64,000 nt of DNA from Streptomyces glaucescens (GCF_000761215.1 NZ_CP009438.1:5039501-5103500), one strand, 5' to 3'; counted from the stretch's first letter, positions 24,904 to 34,228 are shown. Program-made: numbers and translations. Notes: generated from the sequence alone by a model not told the origin.

Positions 24904-24946
24904 GGCGCGACGCACTCACACTCGGGATGGGGGACGGTCGTAACGC

Positions 24947-26695
24947 ATGGCCAGGCAATTCCAACGCGGCCACAAGGCCAGGATCAGTGATCTCACCGCG
25001 GGCACGGATCTGTACGTAGGCGTGCAGATCTCCGCCCCGGGACTGACCTTCGACATCAGCTGCTTCGGCCTCGACGCCGACGAACGGCTCTCGGACGACC
25101 GCTACTTCGTCTTCTTCAACCAGCCGAAGTCCCCCGAGGAGTCCATCCAGCTGCTGGGCGCCCAGGCGGGCGACACCGAGTCCTTCCGGGTTACGCTCGA
25201 CCGCGTCCCGCCGCAGATCCACAAGCTGTCGTTCACGGCGACGATCGACGGCGCCGGACAGATGTCGCAGATCAACCCCGGGTACATCCGGATCGTCGCG
25301 GGCGGCGAGGAGGTGGCCCGGTACTCCTTCGACGGTTCGGAGTTCTCCACCGAGCGCGCCGTGATGCTGGGCGACTTCTACCTCAAGGACGTCTGGCGGT
25401 TCGCGGCCGTCGGGCAGGGCTTCGACGGTGGTCTGGAGGCGCTGCTGAGGAACTTCGGCGGCGAGGTCCTGGAGGAGGAGTCCCCCGAGCCGCAGCAGCC
25501 CCAGGCCGCGCCCGCGCCCGCGCCGGGCTTCGCCCCGCCCGCGCAGCCGGCCGCCCCGCCCGCGTTCGGCGCCCCCGCGCCGGCCCCCGCGCCCGCCCCC
25601 GCGCAAGGCTTCGCGCCCCCGCAGGGCGCCACCCCGCCCCCGGCTCCGCAGCCGCAGGTGCACGCCGCGCCCACCATTGCCGCGCCCCTCACCCCGCCCG
25701 GCGGCACCGTCCCGCCGCCCGCCCCGGCCCCGACACCGCCCTACGGCCAGCCCGCCCCCCAGCAGCCCTACGGACACTCCGCGCCCCACCAGCCCTACGG
25801 CCAGCCGGGCCAGCAGCCCCCGTACGGCCAGCCGCCCCAGCAGCCCCCGTACAGCCAGGCCGCGCTCGCGCCGACCGCTCCGCCGCCGCCCGGCTACCCC
25901 CAGCCCCAGGCGCCGCACCCGCCCCAGGCCGCACCGCCGCCCGGCTACGGCCAGCAGCCGCCCTTCGGCCAGGCCCCCGGCGGGCCCGCGCCGTACGGCG
26001 CACCGCAGGGCATGCCCCAGGGCGCCCCGCAGGCCCCCGGTGTCGCCGCCGCGCTCCAGCAGTTCAAGGAGACGCCCACCGGGCAGCGCTGGACCCAGCA
26101 GAACAAGAAGATGGTCCGCGTGGACCTGGGCGTCGGCGGCCAGCCCGTACTTGCCCGCCAGGGCAGCATGGTGCTCTACCAGGGCAAGGTCGACTTCAGC
26201 TACAAGGGCGCCGGTTTCGCAGGCCGGATCGTCGGCAACGCCACGGGCCAGGAGATGCAGCTGATGCGCTGCACCGGCCAGGGCCAGGTCTTCCTCGCCG
26301 AGAACTCCACGATGCTGCACCCGATCGAGCTGCAGGGCGACGGCATCTGCGTCTCCGCCGAGAACGTCCTCGCCTTCGACGAGAGCCTGACCTACGAGGT
26401 GCGCCGCATCGAGGGGCACGGCATCCCGGGCGGCGCGCTGTTCACGATGCAGTTCCAGGGCACCGGCACGATCGTCGTCAAGACCCACGGCACGCCCGTC
26501 GTGCTGCCGGTCACACCGACCACGTTCGCCGACTGCAACGCCGTGGTCGCCTGGTCGTCCGCCGCGCAGGTGATCGTCTCCAGCCAGGTCCGCATGCGCC
26601 GCAACGCCTACCCGGGCGACTCCGGGGAGAGCGTGAACCTCCAGTTCCGGGGCGCGCCCGGCAACTTCATCGTCGTCCAGCCGTACGAGGTCTGA
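24947..26695 (+). CDS. TerD-AIM24 fusion protein
   Basis: 582 residues in three parts. Residues 1-~180 are a TerD domain: ISDLTAGTDLYVGVQISAP, FDISCFGLDADERLSDDRYFVFFNQ and a segment ending LGDFYLKD; such domains bind calcium and belong to tellurite/stress gene sets. Residues ~185-365 are a Pro/Gln/Ala-rich disordered linker with repeated PYGQP units. Residues ~370-582 are an AIM24 beta-helix domain (for example KMVRVDLGVGGQPVLARQGS). AIM24-like proteins are widespread in bacteria and of unknown biochemical role. It starts an operon with two further AIM24 genes, with gaps of 11 and 18 nt. Confidence 0.88.
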   Translation: MARQFQRGHKARISDLTAGTDLYVGVQISAPGLTFDISCFGLDADERLSDDRYFVFFNQPKSPEESIQLLGAQAGDTESFRVTLDRVPPQIHKLSFTATIDGAGQMSQINPGYIRIVAGGEEVARYSFDGSEFSTERAVMLGDFYLKDVWRFAAVGQGFDGGLEALLRNFGGEVLEEESPEPQQPQAAPAPAPGFAPPAQPAAPPAFGAPAPAPAPAPAQGFAPPQGATPPPAPQPQVHAAPTIAAPLTPPGGTVPPPAPAPTPPYGQPAPQQPYGHSAPHQPYGQPGQQPPYGQPPQQPPYSQAALAPTAPPPPGYPQPQAPHPPQAAPPPGYGQQPPFGQAPGGPAPYGAPQGMPQGAPQAPGVAAALQQFKETPTGQRWTQQNKKMVRVDLGVGGQPVLARQGSMVLYQGKVDFSYKGAGFAGRIVGNATGQEMQLMRCTGQGQVFLAENSTMLHPIELQGDGICVSAENVLAFDESLTYEVRRIEGHGIPGGALFTMQFQGTGTIVVKTHGTPVVLPVTPTTFADCNAVVAWSSAAQVIVSSQVRMRRNAYPGDSGESVNLQFRGAPGNFIVVQPYEV

Positions 26696-26706
26696 GGGAG
26701 CCCGTC

Positions 26707-27387
26707 ATGAACCAGCCGCTCGCGGGCCACGCCCCCGCACCCGTCACCGCCCGCATGGAGAACCACGGCAACCACATGCTGAAGGTCGCCATGCAGACCG
26801 GGAACGACCTCCTCGCGCGCGTGGGATCGATGGTCGCCTACGAAGGGTTCATCCAGTACGAGCCCAACCCGCCCGCCGTGCGCCAGATCGCCAAGGACTG
26901 GATGACCGGCGAGGGCGCGCCCCTGATGAAGTGCTCCGGGGACGGCCTGCTCTACCTCGCCGACTACGGCGCCAACGTCGTCGTCATCAACCTCAACGGC
27001 GACGGCATCTCCGTCAACGCCACCAACCTGCTCGCCTTCGACGCGCACCTGACCTGGGGCGTCGAGCGGGTCAAGGGGCTCGCGAAGTTCGCCGGCCAGG
27101 GCCTGTGGAACACGAGGATCTCCGGCCAGGGCTGGGTCGCCCTGACCTCCCGGGGCAAGCCGATCGTCGTCGACTGCGGCGGCGGCGAGGACGAGACCTA
27201 CGTCGACCCGGACGCCCTCGTGGCCTGGTCACCGAACCTCAAGGTGAAGGGCAAGCGCAGCTTCAAGGCCCAGTCGCTGATCGGCCGGGGCAGCGGAGAG
27301 GCCTACCAGATGGCCTTCTCCGGACAGGGCATCGTCGTCGTCCAGCCCAGCGAGGACAGCACCGACCGCCTTCGGGTCCGGGGCTGA
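26707..27387 (+). CDS. AIM24-family protein
   Basis: 226 residues forming a single AIM24 domain: LKVAMQTGNDLLARVGSMV near the start, then LMKCSGDGLLYLADYGANV and GISVNATNLLAFD. It is homologous to the C-terminal part of the preceding TerD fusion and to the next gene. Function unknown. The start ATG lies 11 nt after the previous stop with GAGGGAG as ribosome-binding site, so it is part of the same operon. Confidence 0.88.
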   Translation: MNQPLAGHAPAPVTARMENHGNHMLKVAMQTGNDLLARVGSMVAYEGFIQYEPNPPAVRQIAKDWMTGEGAPLMKCSGDGLLYLADYGANVVVINLNGDGISVNATNLLAFDAHLTWGVERVKGLAKFAGQGLWNTRISGQGWVALTSRGKPIVVDCGGGEDETYVDPDALVAWSPNLKVKGKRSFKAQSLIGRGSGEAYQMAFSGQGIVVVQPSEDSTDRLRVRG

Positions 27388-27405
27388 GGGGGAGCCAGAA
27401 ACACC

Positions 27406-28161
27406 ATGCAGAGTCCGCTTTTCGCCCACGCCGAGCAGCAGACCCAGGAACGCTGGAGCCTGCAGAACAAGCAGATGCTGCGCGTCGCCCTGGAGGGCCA
27501 CGACGACATCCTGGCCCGCAAGGGCACCATGGTCGCCTACCAGGGGATGGTGGAGTTCGACGCCGAGTTCCAGGGCAGCGGCCAGTCGCGCGACCGGGCC
27601 CGCACGGGCGAGGGCCTGGACCTGATGCGCTGCCACGGGCAGGGCACGGTCTACCTCGCCAACCTCAAGCAGCACGTGCACCTGGTCGACGTCGACCAGG
27701 ACGGGCTCACCGTGGACAGCAGCTACGTCCTCGCGATGGACTCCTCGCTGCACCACGAGGTGATCGCCGTCGACAGCCTGTACGGCATCTCCGGCTCGGG
27801 GAAGTACCAGCTCAACATCACCGGCCGCGGCAAGGTGGCCCTGATGACCTCCGGCATGCCGCTGATGATGCACGTCACGCCGGACAAGTACGTCAACTGC
27901 GACGCCGACGCGATCGTCGCCTGGTCCACCGGGCTGCGGGTGCAGATGCAGGCGCAGACGCACTCCTCCGGCGTCTGGCGGCGCCGCGGCAGCACCGGCG
28001 AGGGCTGGGAGCTGAGCTTCATGGGCACCGGCTTCGCGCTGATCCAGCCGAGCGAGCTGCTGCCGCCCCAGAACGCCCAGATCGGGTCGGGCCTCGCCGC
28101 GCAGTACGGCATGGGCCAGCAGGGCGCCCGCGGCCAGAACCAGGGCAACGTCTGGAACTGA
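27406..28161 (+). CDS. AIM24-family protein
   Basis: 251 residues; the third AIM24 domain in a row. Conserved points include MLRVALEGHDDILARKGTMV, LMRCHGQGTVYLANLKQHV and GFALIQPSELLP. The C-terminal ~30 residues are Gly/Gln-rich. It lies 18 nt after the previous gene and ends before a bidirectional hairpin. The three paralogues may form a mixed oligomer, an inference from family and co-expression. Confidence 0.88.
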   Translation: MQSPLFAHAEQQTQERWSLQNKQMLRVALEGHDDILARKGTMVAYQGMVEFDAEFQGSGQSRDRARTGEGLDLMRCHGQGTVYLANLKQHVHLVDVDQDGLTVDSSYVLAMDSSLHHEVIAVDSLYGISGSGKYQLNITGRGKVALMTSGMPLMMHVTPDKYVNCDADAIVAWSTGLRVQMQAQTHSSGVWRRRGSTGEGWELSFMGTGFALIQPSELLPPQNAQIGSGLAAQYGMGQQGARGQNQGNVWN

Positions 28162-28176
28162 GCCCACGAGGGCTGC

Positions 28177-28212
28177 GGTAAGGGGTGACCACCACGGCGG
28201 TCCCCCCTTACC
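28177..28212. terminator. Bidirectional hairpin between AIM24 and NUDIX genes
   Basis: A 9-bp outer stem (28177-28185 with 28204-28212) with a 3-bp inner extension across a mismatch. It separates two convergent operons. Confidence 0.75.
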
Positions 28213-28215
28213 TGT

Positions 28216-28737
28216 TCAGAGCCTGGCCCGGGCGGCCTCCAGCAGCCGTACGACCGACTCGTCGGCCACGCCCGCCACCTCGTCGTAGCCGAACCAGCGC
28301 AGGTCGAGGGACTCGTCGCTGATCTGCTGGACGGCGTCCGGCGGCGCCGAGACCGCGTACTGCACGTCCAGGTGGACGTGGCAGGGCGGGGGGATGGGAT
28401 GCCGGTCCAGCCGCACCGGGCCGCCCGGCAGCAGGGTCAGCCCCGCGATGCCCGACTCCTCCGTCGCCTCGCGCAGCGCCGCCGCCGGCAGGGAGGTGTC
28501 CCCCGGCTCGCAATGGCCGCCCATCTGCAGCCACATCCGCAGCTTGCGGTGCAGGGTGAGCAGCACCCGCTCGCGCACCGGGTCGACCACCAGGGCGCTC
28601 GCCGTGAGGTGGCCCGCGTGACAGGCCTTCCACATGCCGTCCGGGTGCTCGGCGAGGTGGTCGAGGTAGGCCTGGCGCAGCTCCTCCTGGTCCTCGTACG
28701 CCTTCAGCACGAGGACCGCGTCGTCGTACAGGCTCAC
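28216..28737 (-). CDS. NUDIX hydrolase
   Basis: A 173-residue protein with the NUDIX box GGHCEPGDTSLPAAALREATEE around residues 73-95 and the typical beta strands around it. The substrate is unknown. It begins with a GTG that overlaps the stop of the upstream zincin gene (GTGA), so translation is coupled. Its N-terminal ~45 residues contain Asp/Glu/His-rich helices and no extra catalytic domain. Confidence 0.9.
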   Translation of the reverse strand: MSLYDDAVLVLKAYEDQEELRQAYLDHLAEHPDGMWKACHAGHLTASALVVDPVRERVLLTLHRKLRMWLQMGGHCEPGDTSLPAAALREATEESGIAGLTLLPGGPVRLDRHPIPPPCHVHLDVQYAVSAPPDAVQQISDESLDLRWFGYDEVAGVADESVVRLLEAARARL

Positions 28738-30188
28738 TCCGCGCCGTCGCCCTTGCCGTCGTCCTCGCCGTCCGTGCCTTCGCCCCGGCCCTTCTTGCGC
28801 AGGTCGGGCTTGTCCGCCGCCTCGCCGAGCATCTTGTCCCACTCGGAGAAGTCCATCTGCTCGCGGTGCACGAAACCGTCCGGGTCGTCCAGGTCCGTGG
28901 CCGTCGGCAGCATGTCCGGGTGGGCCCACAGGGCGTCCCGGCCGTCGACACCGCGCGCGTCCGTGAGCGAGGCCCACAGCCGGGAGGCGTCCCGCAGCCG
29001 GCGCGGGCGCAGCTCCAGGCCGATCAGCGTGGCGAACGTCTGCTCGGCCGGGCCACCGGAGGCGCGACGGCGTCGCAGCGTCTCGCGCAGCGCGTCGGCG
29101 GACCCCAGACGGGGCTTCGCGGCGGCGTGCACCACCGCGTCCACCCAGCCCTCGACGAGCGCCAGGGCCGTCTCCAGCCGGGCCAGGGCGGCCTTCTGCT
29201 CCGGCGTGTCCTCCGGCTGGAACATGCCCTGCTGGAGGGCGTCCTGAAGCTGCTCCGGGTTCTGCGGATCGAACTGGCCGACCACGTCCTCCAGCTTCGC
29301 GGTGTCGACCTTGATGCCGCGCGCGTAGCCGTCGACCGCGCCGAACAGGTGCGAGCGCAGCCACGGCACATGCGCGAAGAGCCGCTGGTGGGCGGCCTCG
29401 CGCAGGGCGAGGTACAGCCGCACCTCCTCCTTGGGGACGCCGAGGTCCTTGCCGAAGGCCTCGATGTTCACCGGCAGCAGCGCGGCCTTGCCGGCCGGGC
29501 CGAGCGGCAGGCCGATGTCGGTGGACCCGACGACCTCGCCCGCGAGCACGCCGACGGCCTGCCCGATCTGCGTGCCGAACATGGCGCCGCCCATGGACCG
29601 CATCATGCCGATCAGCGGGCCCGCCATGGCCTGCATCTCCTCCGGCAGGACGTCGCCCATGGCGTTGCCGACGCGCTCGGCGACCGGGTCGACCAGTTCC
29701 TTCCAGGCCGGCAGGGTGGCCTCGACCCACTCCGCGCGGCTCCAGGCCACGGCGGAGCCGGCGCCGGACGGCAGGGAGGTGGCGTCGTCCAGCCAGAGGT
29801 CGGCCAGCCGGACGGCCTCCTGGACGGCGGTGCGCTCGGCGGGGCCGACGCTCGCGTCCTTGGTGCCGTCAGACGTGCCCTGGGAGACCGTCTGGCGGGC
29901 GATCTGCTTGGCCATGTCCCAGTTCACCGGGCCGCCCTCGTAGGAGAGCATCTGGCCCAGCTGCTGGAACGCGGCGCCCAGGTCGGTGGGGTTCAGCGAC
30001 CCGAACATGGCGGCGAGCGGATTGTCCGCCCCGGGGCCTCCAAAGCCTCCGGCGCCGGGCAGCGACCCGAAACCGAACGGGTTGGCCGGTCCCTGCCCAC
30101 CACCGCTCTGCTGGTCCTTCTTCTTGCCCTCGTCGCCGTTCTCCGGCTCCTCCGGCGGAAGGCCGAATCCGAATGGGGTGTCACTCAC
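28734..30188 (-). CDS. DUF2342-family zincin-like metalloprotease
   Basis: 484 residues from GTG 30188 (GAGGAA about 4 nt upstream); the frame is open to 30266 but without a better start. The first ~75 residues are Gly/Pro/Asn-rich (FGFG repeats) and disordered. The rest matches the actinobacterial zinc-dependent protease family DUF2342: AVAWSRAEWVEATLPAWKELV, the long FGTQIGQAVGVLAGEV helix, and the LREAAHQRLFAHVPW segment with putative metal-binding Glu and His. The C-terminus is acidic. The biological substrate is unknown. The GTGA overlap joins it to the NUDIX gene. Confidence 0.8.
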   Translation of the reverse strand: MSDTPFGFGLPPEEPENGDEGKKKDQQSGGGQGPANPFGFGSLPGAGGFGGPGADNPLAAMFGSLNPTDLGAAFQQLGQMLSYEGGPVNWDMAKQIARQTVSQGTSDGTKDASVGPAERTAVQEAVRLADLWLDDATSLPSGAGSAVAWSRAEWVEATLPAWKELVDPVAERVGNAMGDVLPEEMQAMAGPLIGMMRSMGGAMFGTQIGQAVGVLAGEVVGSTDIGLPLGPAGKAALLPVNIEAFGKDLGVPKEEVRLYLALREAAHQRLFAHVPWLRSHLFGAVDGYARGIKVDTAKLEDVVGQFDPQNPEQLQDALQQGMFQPEDTPEQKAALARLETALALVEGWVDAVVHAAAKPRLGSADALRETLRRRRASGGPAEQTFATLIGLELRPRRLRDASRLWASLTDARGVDGRDALWAHPDMLPTATDLDDPDGFVHREQMDFSEWDKMLGEAADKPDLRKKGRGEGTDGEDDGKGDGAE

Positions 30189-30382
30189 GGGATTCCTCGG
30201 CTGGTAAGGCCGCCGGTTCTTCACCCGACGGCACGACTGCCCGACAACACCACCCAGCGTAGACACCCGGGGCGGTTCGGGCCTCGGTGCTTCGCCGACA
30301 GGAGGCCTGCGGCAGGATGGATGCCACCTGGTACGTACGCGTCACTCGCGCCCGTACTGAAGACAACCGCTGGAGACGCCCG

Positions 30383-31495
30383 GTGAGTTCCCCAGACCCG
30401 CAGGTTCGCGCAGCGCGAAACCACTCAACCACTCCCGCCGCGCGCGGGCCCGTCGTCGCGGTCACCGGTGCCGCGTCCGGGGTCGGCGCGCTGCTCACCG
30501 CGAGACTGGCCGCGTCGGAGGAGATCAAGCAGGTCGTCGCCCTCGACGAGCGACGCGGTGAGTGCGCCGACGCGCAGTGGCACATCCTCGATGTGCGTGA
30601 TCCGGCCATCGCGGAGAAGCTGCGCGGTGCGGATGTCGTCGTCCACCTCGCGCTCGACCTCGACCTGGAGACCGATGCCGCCGCCCGGACGGCGTACAAC
30701 GTCCGGGGGACCCAGACCGTGCTCACCGCCGCCGCGGCGGCCGGGGTGCACCGCGTGGTGCTGTGCACCTCGGCGATGGTCTACGGGGCGCTCCCGGACA
30801 ACGAGCTGCCCCTGTCGGAGGACGCGGAGCTGCGCGCCACCGCGGAGGCGACCGGGGTCGGCGACCTGCTGGAGATCGAGCGGCTGGCGCGGCGGGCGCC
30901 CCGCGCGCACCCCGGGCTCAATGTCACCGTGGTCCGTCCCGCGGTGCTGGTCGGCGGCACGGACACCGCGCTGACCAGGTACTTCGAGTCCCCTCGGCTG
31001 CTGGTGGTGGCCGGCTCCCGGCCGGCCTGGCAGTTCTGCCACGTCGACGACCTGTGCAGTGCCCTGGAGTACGCCGTCCTGGAGAAGGTGGACGGCGAGC
31101 TGGCCGTCGGCTGCGACGGCTGGCTGGAGCAGGAGGAGGTCGAGGAGCTGAGCGGCATCCGGCGGATGGAGCTGCCCTCGGCGGTCGCGCTCGGCGCGGC
31201 GGCGCGGCTGCACCGGATCGGGCTCACGCCGTCCCCGGCCGGGGACCTCGCGTACACGATGTACCCCTGGGTGGTCAGCGGCAGCCGGCTGCACGACGCC
31301 GGGTGGCGGCCGCAGTGGACCAACGAGGAGGTGCTGGCGGAGCTGCTGGAGGAGGTCTCCGGGCGGCACACCGTGGCCGGGCGGCGGCTGGGCCGCAAGG
31401 ACGCCACGGCGGCGGGCGCGGCCGGGGCCACGGTGGCTCTGCTGGGCGCGGCGGCCGTGGTGCGGCGGGCGCGCAGGGCCCGGCGCCGCATCTGA
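30383..31495 (+). CDS. NAD-dependent epimerase/dehydratase-family (extended SDR) protein
   Basis: 370 residues from GTG 30383, preceded by GGAGA. The Rossmann motif appears as VTGAASGVGALL near residue 30, followed by LALDLDLETDAA, NVRGTQTVLTAAAAAGV and the active-site-region CTSAMVYGA (Ser and Tyr). Specificity is unknown; relatives act on nucleotide sugars or steroids. The C-terminus carries a short hydrophobic Ala/Val segment and an Arg-rich tail, so membrane association is possible. It is divergent from the zincin gene, with 194 nt between them. Confidence 0.83.
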   Translation: MSSPDPQVRAARNHSTTPAARGPVVAVTGAASGVGALLTARLAASEEIKQVVALDERRGECADAQWHILDVRDPAIAEKLRGADVVVHLALDLDLETDAAARTAYNVRGTQTVLTAAAAAGVHRVVLCTSAMVYGALPDNELPLSEDAELRATAEATGVGDLLEIERLARRAPRAHPGLNVTVVRPAVLVGGTDTALTRYFESPRLLVVAGSRPAWQFCHVDDLCSALEYAVLEKVDGELAVGCDGWLEQEEVEELSGIRRMELPSAVALGAAARLHRIGLTPSPAGDLAYTMYPWVVSGSRLHDAGWRPQWTNEEVLAELLEEVSGRHTVAGRRLGRKDATAAGAAGATVALLGAAAVVRRARRARRRI

Positions 31496-31700
31496 GCGGG
31501 CGCCGCCCGCGCCGGCAGCGAACCCGAGGCCTGCGGAGGGCTCAGCAGCGAACCCGAGGGCCGCGCAGGGCGCGGCGGCGGAGCCGGGGGCGGGCGCCGT
31601 CCGGGCCGGGGCGCGGCTGTAGGAGGCTCCAAAGGGCGGCGCCGGGTGCCGGGGGAAAGGGCTATTCCTGGCCGGCGGCCGGGTGAGGCACGATGGAGGC

Positions 31701-32162
31701 ATGGCAGCCACGAACGATCATCCCGGTGAGCAGGGCGCCCAGGAGCCCGTCAAGCTGATCGGCATCCGCGAGACGCCGCTCTCCGTGGACGAGGTGTTCC
31801 GCGCGGTCGGGGACGACGCCGCGGGCGGCACGGCGCTGTTCGTCGGGACGGTGCGCAACCACGACGGCGGGGCCGACGTCGACCGGCTCGGATACTCGTG
31901 CCACCCGAGCGCCGAGGCCGAGCTGCGGCGCGTCGCGGAGAAGGTCGTCGCCGACTTCCCGGTGCGCGCGCTGGCCGCCGTGCACCGCGTGGGTGATCTG
32001 CGGGTCGGGGACCTGGCCGTCGTCGTCGCGGTGTCCTGCCCGCACCGCGGCGAGGCCTTCGACGCCTGCCGCAGGCTGATCGACGACCTCAAGCACGAAG
32101 TGCCGATCTGGAAGCACCAGACGTTCTCCGACGGCACCGAGGAGTGGGTCGGCGCCTGCTGA
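31701..32162 (+). CDS. moaE: Molybdopterin synthase catalytic subunit MoaE
   Basis: About 153 residues. Conserved MoaE features are FVGTVRNHDGG, a YSCHPSAEAEL segment (Y.CHP replaces the usual Y..Y), VAAVHRVGDLRVGDL, VAVSCPHRGEAF and the catalytic-loop EVPIWKHQTFSDG with the active-site Lys. MoaE transfers sulfur from the MoaD thiocarboxylate to precursor Z to make molybdopterin; no moaD or other moa gene lies in this window. CACGAT 6 nt before the ATG suggests a leaderless start. The 205 nt upstream contain imperfect repeats of a CAGCGAACCCGAGG word. Confidence 0.9.
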   Translation: MAATNDHPGEQGAQEPVKLIGIRETPLSVDEVFRAVGDDAAGGTALFVGTVRNHDGGADVDRLGYSCHPSAEAELRRVAEKVVADFPVRALAAVHRVGDLRVGDLAVVVAVSCPHRGEAFDACRRLIDDLKHEVPIWKHQTFSDGTEEWVGAC

Positions 32163-32294
32163 ACGCCGCGCCGCAGCCCCCCGGCGCCCCACCCGGCTTG
32201 CGTAACCGCACCCCTGCCGTGAGCGTTGTCAGTGCGGATGGTTAATCTGCTGATCAGTCACTTGCGGACGCTCGTACGGGGTTGGGAGGTCGGC

Positions 32295-32459
32295 ATGGCA
32301 GCGCTCGCCTGGTTGCTGATTCCGCTGATGGCTGCGATCGGCGCGGGCCTGTGGGGCGTATGGGCCAACCGGACCCGCAAGGCGCGCGGCGACGGCCCCG
32401 AGCTGGAGGGGTACGCCCGGTTCCGCGCGGCCATGGAGAGGTCCCACTCGGGGAGCTGA
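32295..32459 (+). CDS. Small single-pass membrane protein
   Basis: A 54-residue protein with one N-terminal transmembrane helix (MAALAWLLIPLMAAIGAGLW) and a short charged cytoplasmic tail ending near MERSHSGS. The ATG at 32295 has GGGAGG 5 nt upstream; earlier in-frame starts (32226) would add an unconvincing Leu/Arg-rich extension. Function unknown; it precedes the YlbL-type protease in the same direction. Confidence 0.7.
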   Translation: MAALAWLLIPLMAAIGAGLWGVWANRTRKARGDGPELEGYARFRAAMERSHSGS

Positions 32460-32503
32460 CCGCTGGGCCGCCGCCCTGACGGTGTGCTGACAGAACCGTC
32501 CCG

Positions 32504-32509
32504 TACTGT
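32504..32509 (+). promoter_or_regulatory. -10-like hexamer for the PDZ-Lon protease gene
   Basis: TACTGT lies 6 nt before the ATG at 32516, suggesting a leaderless mRNA. Confidence 0.45.
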
Positions 32510-32515
32510 CGAAGC

Positions 32516-33613
32516 ATGCCACGCCGCACCGCGACGATGCTCGCCTCCACCCTGATGCTGATCGCGCTCCTGTGCGCGGGAGTCCTCATCCCCGTGCCGT
32601 ACGCGGAGCTGTCCCCGGGGCCGACGGTGAACACGCTGGGCGAGCACGACGGGGAGCCGGTGCTGCAGATCGCGGGCCACAAGACCTATCCGACGACCGG
32701 ACACCTCAACATGACCACGGTCCGCGTCACCAGCGCCGACTACCGGATGAACCTGGTCGAGGCGGTCTACGGCTGGCTGGCCCACGACAACAAGGTCGTG
32801 CCGCACGAGACGCTCTACCCGGACGGCAAGACCGAGGAGGAGTCCACCCAGGAGAACGCCGAGGAGTTCAGCCAGTCCCAGGAGAGCGCCAAGGTCGCCG
32901 CCCTGAAGGAGCTGGACATCCCGGTGCAGTCCTGGGTGATCGTCTCCACCGTGGTGAAGGGCTCGCCCGCGGAGGGCAGGCTGCACGCCGGGGACGTGAT
33001 CAAGACCGTCGACGGCACGGCGGTGAAGGAGCCGGCGGACGTGGCCGAGCTGGTGACCCGGCACGAGCCGGGGGAGGACGTGCGCTTCACGATCGTGCCG
33101 GCCAAGGAGCAGGCCGCCGCGGAGAAGGAGAAGCGGGCACCGGCCAGGACCGAGACCGTCACCGTCACCACGGCCGCCTCCGACGACGGCGGGGAGAAGC
33201 GGGCCGTCGTCGGGATCTCGGCGGGGACGGACCACACCTTCCCGTTCACCATCGACATCAAGCTGGCCGACGTCGGCGGCCCCAGCGCCGGACTGATGTT
33301 CGCGCTCGGCATCTACGACAAGCTGACCCCCGGCAGCCTCACCGGCGGGCGTTTCGTCGCGGGCACCGGCACCATCGACGACGCGGGCGAGGTCGGCCCG
33401 ATCGGCGGGGTCGAGATGAAGACGGTCGGTGCGCGCGCCAAGGGCGCCGAGTTCTTCCTGACGCCCGCCGACAACTGCGCGGCCGCCGCCAAGGACACGC
33501 CCGAGGGCCTCACCCTGGTCAAGGTGGACACCATCGAGGACGCGCTCGGCGCTCTGGAGGACATCCGCGCGGGAGACACCGCCGGCCTGCCGAAGTGCAC
33601 CTCCGGGGGCTGA
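32516..33613 (+). CDS. YlbL-type membrane-anchored PDZ and Lon-like (S16) protease
   Basis: 365 residues: one N-terminal transmembrane helix (about 8-28), an extracytoplasmic region with a PDZ domain (about 155-215, around GRLHAGDVIKTVDGTAV), and a C-terminal Lon-type domain. The catalytic dyad is visible as GGPSAGLM (S257) and GGVEMKTVGA (K302), with the spacing expected of S16 peptidases. Related YlbL proteins process membrane or division proteins. The start is supported by TACTGT 6 nt upstream. It is convergent with the PPA1309-family gene. Confidence 0.92.
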   Translation: MPRRTATMLASTLMLIALLCAGVLIPVPYAELSPGPTVNTLGEHDGEPVLQIAGHKTYPTTGHLNMTTVRVTSADYRMNLVEAVYGWLAHDNKVVPHETLYPDGKTEEESTQENAEEFSQSQESAKVAALKELDIPVQSWVIVSTVVKGSPAEGRLHAGDVIKTVDGTAVKEPADVAELVTRHEPGEDVRFTIVPAKEQAAAEKEKRAPARTETVTVTTAASDDGGEKRAVVGISAGTDHTFPFTIDIKLADVGGPSAGLMFALGIYDKLTPGSLTGGRFVAGTGTIDDAGEVGPIGGVEMKTVGARAKGAEFFLTPADNCAAAAKDTPEGLTLVKVDTIEDALGALEDIRAGDTAGLPKCTSGG

Positions 33614-33636
33614 GCGGGCCGCCGCCGCACACGGCT

Positions 33637-33663
33637 GGGGGCGCCCCGCCGGGGAGCGCCCCC
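33637..33663. terminator. Bidirectional hairpin between convergent genes
   Basis: An 8-bp stem (33637-33644 with 33656-33663) between the PDZ protease and PPA1309-family stops. Confidence 0.6.
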
Positions 33664-33682
33664 ATCGCCGTGACCGGACCGG

Positions 33683-34228
33683 TCAGTCCTCGAACGTCGC
33701 CGCCAGCGCCTCGGCCAGCCCCGGCACCAGGTCGGAGCCGGTGAGCACCTCGGTCGGCGAGTCCTTCTCACGCAGCCGCAGCGCCGACTCGCGCGAGCCG
33801 TCGCGCAGCACGGCGACCGTCATCCGGACCTCCTGCCGCTCGGGGTGCTTCGCCACCCACCGGTTCAGCGCGGCCTCGTCCAGGTCCTGCGGAACCTGGG
33901 CCTCCGCGGACGGCGGCAGCATCAGCCGCTCGACGGTGAGCGCGCAGCCGGCCACCGCACCGGGCCAGGCGATGGTGCCCAGGAACTCGTCGAGCGGCTT
34001 GTCCGTCGGCACTTCGTCCTGCTCGATCGGGGTGAGACCGGCGGGGGTCTCCTGCTCGTCCCCCAGGCCGAGCTGCGCCGCGAGGGCGGGTTCCTGGGCC
34101 CGCAGCTGCGCGGTGTCTACGAGGGCGAAAAGGCGGGCGGGCTGGTCCCAGCCGAGGCCGGAGGCGTACTCGTCGATCTCGAGCACGGCCCGGGTGAGCG
34201 GGCTCGCCGCCATGGGAGTGTTGGACAT
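33683..34228 (-). CDS. PPA1309-family protein
   Basis: A 181-residue protein of a conserved actinobacterial family of unknown function, recognisable by LTRAVLEIDEYASGLGWDQPARLFALVDT and the central GTIAWPGAVAGCALTVERLMLPP. It has no signal peptide or membrane helix and looks cytoplasmic. On the minus strand CAGGAT lies 7 nt before the ATG at 34228, suggesting a leaderless start; a GTG at 34234 would add two residues. It is divergent from the UPF0182 gene. Confidence 0.85.
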   Translation of the reverse strand: MSNTPMAASPLTRAVLEIDEYASGLGWDQPARLFALVDTAQLRAQEPALAAQLGLGDEQETPAGLTPIEQDEVPTDKPLDEFLGTIAWPGAVAGCALTVERLMLPPSAEAQVPQDLDEAALNRWVAKHPERQEVRMTVAVLRDGSRESALRLREKDSPTEVLTGSDLVPGLAEALAATFED

